NCBI GenBank assembly: GCA_964472315.1
Contig: CAYYJS010000083.1
Location: 1 to 9,740, forward strand
Direction: 5' to 3'
Length of the DNA: 9,740 nucleotides
From: CAYYJS01 sp964472315
Lineage (GTDB): Bacteria; Verrucomicrobiota; Kiritimatiellia; UBA8416
Positions 5,492-9,740 of this stretch are shown in pieces. The position numbers were made by a program, and so were the translations under genes. The notes under the pieces were generated by a model. It worked only from the letters and a program-made list of their open reading frames with translations. It was not told where the DNA came from and searched no databases. Every line of letters starts with the position of its first letter. Position 1 is the stretch's first letter.

Positions 5492-7948
5492 TCAGATGAA
5501 GAGCGACATGTCCGCTTCGTCCGACTCGCCGAGGAATGTCGCCACGCCGCCGAACTCGATCCCGTCGATAAGCTCCTCGCGCCGGATGCCCATCACATCC
5601 ATCGACATCGTGCAGGCCACAAGTTTCACCCCCGCGTCCCGCGCCAGTTCCATCAGTCGCGGCAGACTGTCCACGCGTTTGCTCCGCATGACGTATTTCA
5701 TCATCGCCGTGCCCATGCCCGCCATGTGCATCTTCGAAAGCGTCAGGCGGTTCGCCCCCTTCGGCAGCATCCAACCGAACAGCCGGTCGACGATGCCCTT
5801 GCCCCGCGCCTGAGGACCCGGCTTGCGCAGCGCGTTCAGCCCCCAGAACGTGAAAAACATCGTCACGGCATTACCCATCGATACCGCGCCGTTCGCGATG
5901 ATAAACGCGGCCAGCACCTTGTCGAGATCGCCCGAGAAGACCACCATCGTCTTCTTGTTCGCCGGCGACCGGACCGACCCGGCGACGGCGCACGCGCGCT
6001 GACTGCCCTTGCGCACCGTCAGCCGCACGGTTGACCCTTCGGCGCGAACGTCGACAACCTCGTGCCCCTGCCGGCGCGCCCACATCGGGCCGTCGGCCGC
6101 GAACCCCGGATCGGAAGCCGTCGCCGCGATGGCGTCACCCGGCTGCAGTTTCGCCATCGCCAGCCCCAGCTCGCGAATGGGGCCGGGACACTGCATCCCG
6201 CGCAGGTCCAGGTCCACGACGGATCCGGTCGGCGCGACGGTCGCGGCCGTCTGCGCTTCGACATACGAAATCGCCACCGGTTCCGGTTGACCGGAACAGA
6301 TGTCGCTGCCGTGATAAGAACAGAACGTCATCGTGCCGCCCGACAGCGATGCGACACGGTCGAAACCGCGTTGCTTGAGCATCCGGTAGGCCAGGTAGCT
6401 GCGGAAGCCGACGCGGCAGTACGCGTAGATCGGCTTGTCGCGCGGCACCTGATCGAGCGACTGCCGCAGTCGCGCGACCGGAATATTGATGGCGCCGGGC
6501 ACATGCCAGGTGTCGTATTCCTGGGGACTGCGGACGTCGAGAATCACGCCATCGGCGGTCTTCGCGGGGAAGTCCTCGGGTTGCCAGAGCACGAGGTCGC
6601 CATCCAGCACATTGCCCGCCACGAGGCCGGCCATGTTCACGGGATCCTTGGCCGACCCGTACGGAGGCGCGTAGGCGAGTTCGATCTCCTTCAGGTCGTA
6701 GACCGTCATCCCCGCGCAGAGCGCGGTCGCGAAGACGTCGATGCGTTTGTCCACGCCGTCGTAACCGACCACCTGCGCGCCCAGCAATTTGCCCGTGCCC
6801 GGCGCATACAGCACCTTGACGTGCATCGGCGCCGTGCCGGGGTAGTAGCCGGCATGCCCCGACGGGTGCAGATACACCTTCCGGTACGGCACCCCCGCCT
6901 TCTTCAGCGCCTTCTCGGTGGCGCCCGTGCCGCCGGCCGTCATGTCGAACACCTTGACGATCGCCGTGCCCTTGGTATCGGTGTACGCCCCTTTGCGCCC
7001 GTAGATGTGGTCCGCCACCGAACGCCCCTGCCGGTTCGCCGGACCGGCCAACGGGATCTGCATCGCCTCGCCCGTCACGCTGTGGACCACTTCGATCGCG
7101 TCGCCGGCCGCGTAGATGTCGGGATCCGAGGTCTGGAGGTTTTCGTTGACCTTGATGCCGCCGCGCGCGCCGATGTCCAGGCCGGCGGCCTTGGCCAGGG
7201 CCGAATCCGGCCGCACGCCCGCCGCGAGAACGACGAGATCGGCGGAGACCGTCGTGCCGTCGACGAGTTCGACCGACAATCGCTTGCCGCCCGCATCGCG
7301 GAACGCCGCCGCGGCCGTCCCGAGGTGCAGCGCCACGCCTTTCCAGGCCATGTGCTTCTCCAGGTCGCGCGCCATTTCACGGTCGAGCGGCGGCATGAGC
7401 TGATCCATCATTTCCACCAGGTGCACGGTCATCCCGCGTTCCACCAGGTTCTCGGCCATCTCGACGCCGATATAGCCGCCGCCGATGACGACGGCCTCGC
7501 GCGCCCCGCCGTCCACCGCCACCTTGATGGCATCCATGTCCGCCACGTTGCGCAGCACATGGATGCCGGGACGGTCGATCCCCGGCAGGTCGGGGCGGAT
7601 CGGCGCCGCGCCCGGACACAGCACGAGCTTGTCGTAGGGCTCGGTGTACGTCGCACCGGTGGCGAGGGTCTTGACCGTCACGGTCTTCGCATCGCGGTCG
7701 ATGCCGGTCACTTCCGTGCCGACGCGCACCTCGAGGTTCAGCATGGCCTGCAGGCTCTGCGGCGTCTGCAGCAGCAACGCCTGGCGGTTCTTGATCGAAC
7801 CGCCGATGTGATAGGGCAACCCGCAGTTGGCGAACGACACATGCTCGCCCCGTTCGAAAACGACAATCTCGGCGTGCTCGTCCAAACGCCTGGCCCGCGC
7901 GGCCGCCGAGGCCCCGCCGGCCACACCACCGACAACAACGATTTTCAT
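5492..7948 (-). CDS. CoA-disulfide/persulfide reductase fused to rhodanese, TusA and DsrE2
   Basis: An 818-residue four-module protein. Residues 1 to about 440 are a CoA-disulfide reductase flavoprotein: FAD Rossmann motif VVGGVAGGASAA (5-16), active Cys42 in SFANCGLPY, NAD(P)H motif VVIGGGYIGVEMAE near 150-165, FAD-contacting IYAAGDA, and a C-terminal dimerisation part with YAPPYGSAKDPVN. A rhodanese domain (about 450-545) has catalytic Cys511 in CRVGFRS. A TusA domain (about 575-650) has Cys587 in MQCPGPI. A DsrE2-type domain (about 662-818) has a hydrophobic stretch with MFFTFWGLN and Cys779. Cys543 and Cys551 lie between rhodanese and TusA. Related enzymes reduce CoA disulfide, polysulfide or CoA persulfide with NAD(P)H; rhodanese, TusA and DsrE pass sulfane sulfur as persulfide. 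The start at 7948 overlaps the arsR stop by ATGA. The frame is open to 8017, but that would cut into the regulator gene. The exact substrate is unproven. Confidence 0.93.
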   Translation of the reverse strand: MKIVVVGGVAGGASAAARARRLDEHAEIVVFERGEHVSFANCGLPYHIGGSIKNRQALLLQTPQSLQAMLNLEVRVGTEVTGIDRDAKTVTVKTLATGATYTEPYDKLVLCPGAAPIRPDLPGIDRPGIHVLRNVADMDAIKVAVDGGAREAVVIGGGYIGVEMAENLVERGMTVHLVEMMDQLMPPLDREMARDLEKHMAWKGVALHLGTAAAAFRDAGGKRLSVELVDGTTVSADLVVLAAGVRPDSALAKAAGLDIGARGGIKVNENLQTSDPDIYAAGDAIEVVHSVTGEAMQIPLAGPANRQGRSVADHIYGRKGAYTDTKGTAIVKVFDMTAGGTGATEKALKKAGVPYRKVYLHPSGHAGYYPGTAPMHVKVLYAPGTGKLLGAQVVGYDGVDKRIDVFATALCAGMTVYDLKEIELAYAPPYGSAKDPVNMAGLVAGNVLDGDLVLWQPEDFPAKTADGVILDVRSPQEYDTWHVPGAINIPVARLRQSLDQVPRDKPIYAYCRVGFRSYLAYRMLKQRGFDRVASLSGGTMTFCSYHGSDICSGQPEPVAISYVEAQTAATVAPTGSVVDLDLRGMQCPGPIRELGLAMAKLQPGDAIAATASDPGFAADGPMWARRQGHEVVDVRAEGSTVRLTVRKGSQRACAVAGSVRSPANKKTMVVFSGDLDKVLAAFIIANGAVSMGNAVTMFFTFWGLNALRKPGPQARGKGIVDRLFGWMLPKGANRLTLSKMHMAGMGTAMMKYVMRSKRVDSLPRLMELARDAGVKLVACTMSMDVMGIRREELIDGIEFGGVATFLGESDEADMSLFI

Positions 7949-8274
7949 GACGCCCTCGCCTTCCTTCGGATGCATCCCAGAATCGTCAACGCGTTGGGGT
8001 CCGCGATGCGATACCACACTTCCTGCCCGCGGCGCGCCGCCGCGATCAATCCCGCTTCCCTGAGTTTGCCGAGGTGCAGCGACGTGGCCGCCTGCGGCGC
8101 CCCGATCGCCGCCGTGATCTCATGCACCGGCAACTCGCCGACGCGGTCCAACGTGTCCAATATCTGCAGCCGCTGCACATGCCCAAGCACCCGCAACGCC
8201 CGCGCCATCGGCTCCAGAACCGCCACCGGCAACGCATCGGCACTCGATTTATCCTCGATCATGCGCGCCATCAT
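7945..8274 (-). CDS. ArsR/SmtB-family winged-helix repressor
   Basis: A 109-residue regulator. The winged helix runs from about residue 24 to 92: ALRVLGHVQRLQILDTL, the recognition region QAATSLHLGKLREAGLI, and a beta wing RRGQEVWYRIAD. The arsenic-site ELCVC motif is replaced by ELPVHEI, and the only cysteine is Cys101, so it is unlikely to be a classical arsenite sensor and also lacks the two-Cys pattern of BigR/SqrR persulfide sensors. It precedes the CoA-disulfide reductase gene with a four-base ATGA overlap, so it very likely controls that gene and itself. Starts at 8274, 8271 and 8262 are all in frame and none has a Shine-Dalgarno sequence; 8274 is chosen because the candidate promoter would begin transcription about there. 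The inducer is unknown; a reactive sulfur species is the contextual guess. Confidence 0.9.
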   Translation of the reverse strand: MMARMIEDKSSADALPVAVLEPMARALRVLGHVQRLQILDTLDRVGELPVHEITAAIGAPQAATSLHLGKLREAGLIAAARRGQEVWYRIADPNALTILGCIRRKARAS

Positions 8275-8279
8275 ATGCA

Positions 8280-8309
8280 GTTATGTTGATATGTCAATCA
8301 CTATGTCAA
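8280..8309 (-). promoter_or_regulatory. Promoter and candidate ArsR operator of the arsR-CoA-disulfide reductase operon
   Basis: On the minus strand, consensus TTGACA (8309-8304), an 18-base spacer and CATAAC (8285-8280; 4/6) form a plausible promoter with its start point near the arsR ATG. The spacer contains an imperfect dyad, TTGATATGTCAA on the plus strand (8286-8297), with TTGA/TCAA arms. The octamer TATGTCAA occurs twice, at 8290-8297 and 8302-8309, twelve bases apart. This AT-rich island in GC-rich DNA is where a dimeric ArsR-type repressor would block polymerase. Binding is inferred from architecture only. Confidence 0.48.
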
Positions 8310-8356
8310 AAGAATCGTCACGGCTTCGTGGGCCTCCTCATTTTCATCCTTTTTTC

Positions 8357-8385
8357 TTGTACGCGGCACGTCGCCCGCCTAGCAT
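8357..8385 (+). promoter_or_regulatory. Candidate promoter of the acyl-CoA dehydrogenase gene
   Basis: TTGTAC (8357-8362), a 17-base spacer and TAGCAT (8380-8385) match 3/6 and 4/6 of the sigma70 consensus. Transcription would start near 8392, leaving a leader of about 88 bases. The -35 lies 47 bases from the candidate ArsR operator, so shared control of the divergent genes is possible but not shown. Confidence 0.32.
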
Positions 8386-8479
8386 CGCGGCTGTTTGCCT
8401 CCACGGAAGCAACCATGCGGTTCGGCGGCCATGCGGCGGAGGCGGATGGATGAAAGGGCATGAGAAGGAGCGTGTTACG

Positions 8480-9634
8480 ATGGATTACGGTCTGACCGAA
8501 GAACAAGTCATGATCAAGGACCTGTGCCGACAAATCGGGCAAGAGAAGATCGTCCCGGTTCGCGAGCACTATGACGAAACCGGCGAGTTTCCATGGGACT
8601 TGGTCAAAGTTTTCGCGGAAGCCGACCTCTTCGGTATCCAGATCGAGGAGAAGTATGGCGGCATGGGCGGCGGGTTCATGGATACTGTCGTGGCCGTCGA
8701 GGAACTCTCCTCCTACTGCGCCGGCATCGCCCTGGCTCTCTTCGGAACGGGTCTCGGCGTGACGCCGATCATGCTCTTCGGCAGCGACGAACAGAAGCAG
8801 AAGTACCTGACCCGCGTGGCCAAGGGAACGGTCTGCGCGTTCGGTCTCACCGAAGCCGGCGCCGGCAGCGATGCGGGCGGCGTGAAGACCACGGCCACGA
8901 AGGACGGCGACTGTTTCATTCTGAACGGCACGAAGCAGTGGATCACCAACGGCGGCGAAGCGGACATCTATTCCGTCATCGCCATCTCCGACAAGGCCAA
9001 GGGACCGCGCGGCGCCAGCGCCTTCATCGTCGAGAAAGGCACGCCCGGTTTCACGTTCGGCAAGAAGGAAAATAAGATGGGCATTCGCGGATCGATGACC
9101 CGCGAGCTCGTCTTCCAGGACTGCCGGGTTCCGAAGGCGAACCTCCTCGCACGCGAGGGCATGGGCTTCATCGTCGCGATGAAAACGCTCGATTCGTCGC
9201 GCCCGGGCGTCGCCGCCCAGGCGCTCGGCATCGCCGAGGGTGCGCTGCGCTGCGCCGTCCAGTACAGCCGCGAACGCCGCCAGTTCGGCAAGCCGATCGC
9301 GGCGTTCCAGGGCGTGCAGTTCATGCTCGCGGACATGGCGATGAAGGTCGAATCCGCCCGCGCGCTGACCTACGCCTGCGCCCGTCACATGGACATGGGC
9401 CACAAGAACGTCAGCAAGGAATCGGCCATGGCCAAGTGCTACGCGGCGGACACGGCGATGAGCGTGACGACCGACGCGGTCCAGATTCTCGGCGGTTACG
9501 GCTACATGAAGGAGTACCCGGTCGAGAAGATGATGCGCGACGCGAAGATCACGCAGATCTACGAAGGCACGAACCAGATCCAGCGCGAAGTCATCGCCCT
9601 GAATCTGATCAAGGAAGCCGCGGCGGCGAAATAG
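8480..9634 (+). CDS. Acyl-CoA dehydrogenase (short-chain/butyryl type)
   Basis: A 384-residue FAD enzyme, full length for the family. Both signatures are present: GLTEAGAGSDAGG (from residue 122) and QILGGYGYMKEYPVEKMMRD (from 335). The catalytic base is Glu362 in IYEGTNQIQR, the position used by short- and medium-chain and butyryl-CoA dehydrogenases. RRQFGKPIAAFQ, which lines the flavin and dimer interface, is also present. It oxidises an acyl-CoA to the trans-2-enoyl-CoA and passes electrons to ETF; no ETF genes lie in the window, and chain length cannot be fixed from sequence alone. The start at 8480 has GAAGGAG (8464-8470) nine bases upstream, and MDYGLTEEQ is a typical N-terminus. An in-frame ATG at 8450 would add ten atypical residues. 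It is a single-gene unit ending in a strong terminator and divergent from the arsR operon. Confidence 0.94.
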   Translation: MDYGLTEEQVMIKDLCRQIGQEKIVPVREHYDETGEFPWDLVKVFAEADLFGIQIEEKYGGMGGGFMDTVVAVEELSSYCAGIALALFGTGLGVTPIMLFGSDEQKQKYLTRVAKGTVCAFGLTEAGAGSDAGGVKTTATKDGDCFILNGTKQWITNGGEADIYSVIAISDKAKGPRGASAFIVEKGTPGFTFGKKENKMGIRGSMTRELVFQDCRVPKANLLAREGMGFIVAMKTLDSSRPGVAAQALGIAEGALRCAVQYSRERRQFGKPIAAFQGVQFMLADMAMKVESARALTYACARHMDMGHKNVSKESAMAKCYAADTAMSVTTDAVQILGGYGYMKEYPVEKMMRDAKITQIYEGTNQIQREVIALNLIKEAAAAK

Positions 9635-9655
9635 GTCGATCCACGGACGCTATCG

Positions 9656-9691
9656 AAGGGTGCGCAGCCGGGTGGCCGCGCACCCTTTTTT
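9656..9691 (+). terminator. Rho-independent terminator after the acyl-CoA dehydrogenase gene
   Basis: A GC-rich hairpin starts 21 bases after the stop codon. Arms GGGTGCGC (9658-9665) and GCGCACCC (9678-9685) pair perfectly. Flanking AA and TT extend the stem to ten pairs, and an inner GCC/GGC pairing shortens the loop. Six T residues (9686-9691) follow directly. The remaining 49 bases to the window end show no recognisable feature. Confidence 0.9.
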
Positions 9692-9740
9692 GCCTCGCGT
9701 TCATCCCCCCTCTGCAACAGCGCCCTTACGTCCGGCCGGC

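Noticed and set aside
7949..8017. A start of the reductase fusion 23 codons upstream.
   Set aside because: MKIVVVGG at 7948 is the usual flavoprotein N-terminus, and the ATGA overlap with the arsR stop supports it.
7945..8274. Reading the ArsR-family protein as an arsenic-resistance regulator.
   Set aside because: The arsenite-binding Cys motif is missing and there is no arsenate reductase or arsenite pump nearby.
6062..8479. A stop-free plus-strand frame antisense to the reductase and arsR genes, running on into the acyl-CoA dehydrogenase gene.
   Set aside because: It is the complement of strongly supported genes in GC-rich DNA, is His/Arg-rich low-quality sequence, and has no recognisable domain. 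Only 8480-9634 of that frame is a real gene.
8450..8479. An earlier ATG start for the acyl-CoA dehydrogenase.
   Set aside because: The added residues MKGHEKERVT contain the ribosome binding site used by the ATG at 8480 and do not fit the family N-terminus.
1..9740. CRISPR arrays, tRNA or rRNA genes, insertion sequences, attachment sites.
   Set aside because: No spaced repeat series, tRNA-like cloverleaf, transposase motif or terminal inverted repeat was found on reading the window.

Overview
The window is about 9.7 kb of GC-rich bacterial DNA (clearly above 60% G+C by eye) with tightly packed genes on both strands. Shine-Dalgarno sequences precede most genes, and one signal peptide suggests a Gram-negative-type envelope. 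Nothing fixes the taxon. Two ferritin-superfamily proteins, a CoA-disulfide/persulfide reductase fusion and an acyl-CoA dehydrogenase would suit an anaerobe or microaerophile that meets sulfide and occasional oxygen, but this is inference.

Layout. 1-729 (+) is a Fic-domain AMP-transferase gene cut by the left edge. 730-889 is a relatively AT-rich promoter region for a two-gene type II toxin-antitoxin operon: Phd/YefM-like antitoxin (890-1180) and PIN-domain toxin (1177-1581), overlapping by ATGA. Convergent to it, 9 bases away, is a DPS-like ferritin carrying a Cys pair (1591-2094, -). Divergent from that is prfC, release factor 3 (2269-3879, +). A classical FtnA-type ferritin follows on the minus strand (3964-4461), divergent from an exported protein of four Sel1 repeats (4695-5468, +). 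The largest gene (5492-7948, -) encodes an 818-residue fusion: CoA-disulfide reductase flavoprotein, rhodanese, TusA and DsrE2. It is co-transcribed with, and overlaps by ATGA, an upstream ArsR-family regulator (7945-8274, -). Divergent from this operon is a short-chain-type acyl-CoA dehydrogenase (8480-9634, +), closed by a strong intrinsic terminator (9656-9691).

How the genes fit together. 1591-4461 pairs two different iron-storage/peroxide-handling cages around prfC. 5492-9634 looks like a thiol/persulfide module: an ArsR repressor with a candidate operator inside its own promoter, controlling a one-polypeptide sulfane-sulfur relay that acts on CoA persulfide or disulfide, placed back-to-back with an acyl-CoA dehydrogenase. 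CoA persulfide is a known tight ligand and inhibitor of butyryl-CoA dehydrogenase, so this pairing has a chemical rationale and is the most interesting hypothesis in the window. The left end (Fic plus Phd/PIN) is a small toxin cluster. No RNA genes, insertion sequences, CRISPR arrays or attachment sites were seen.
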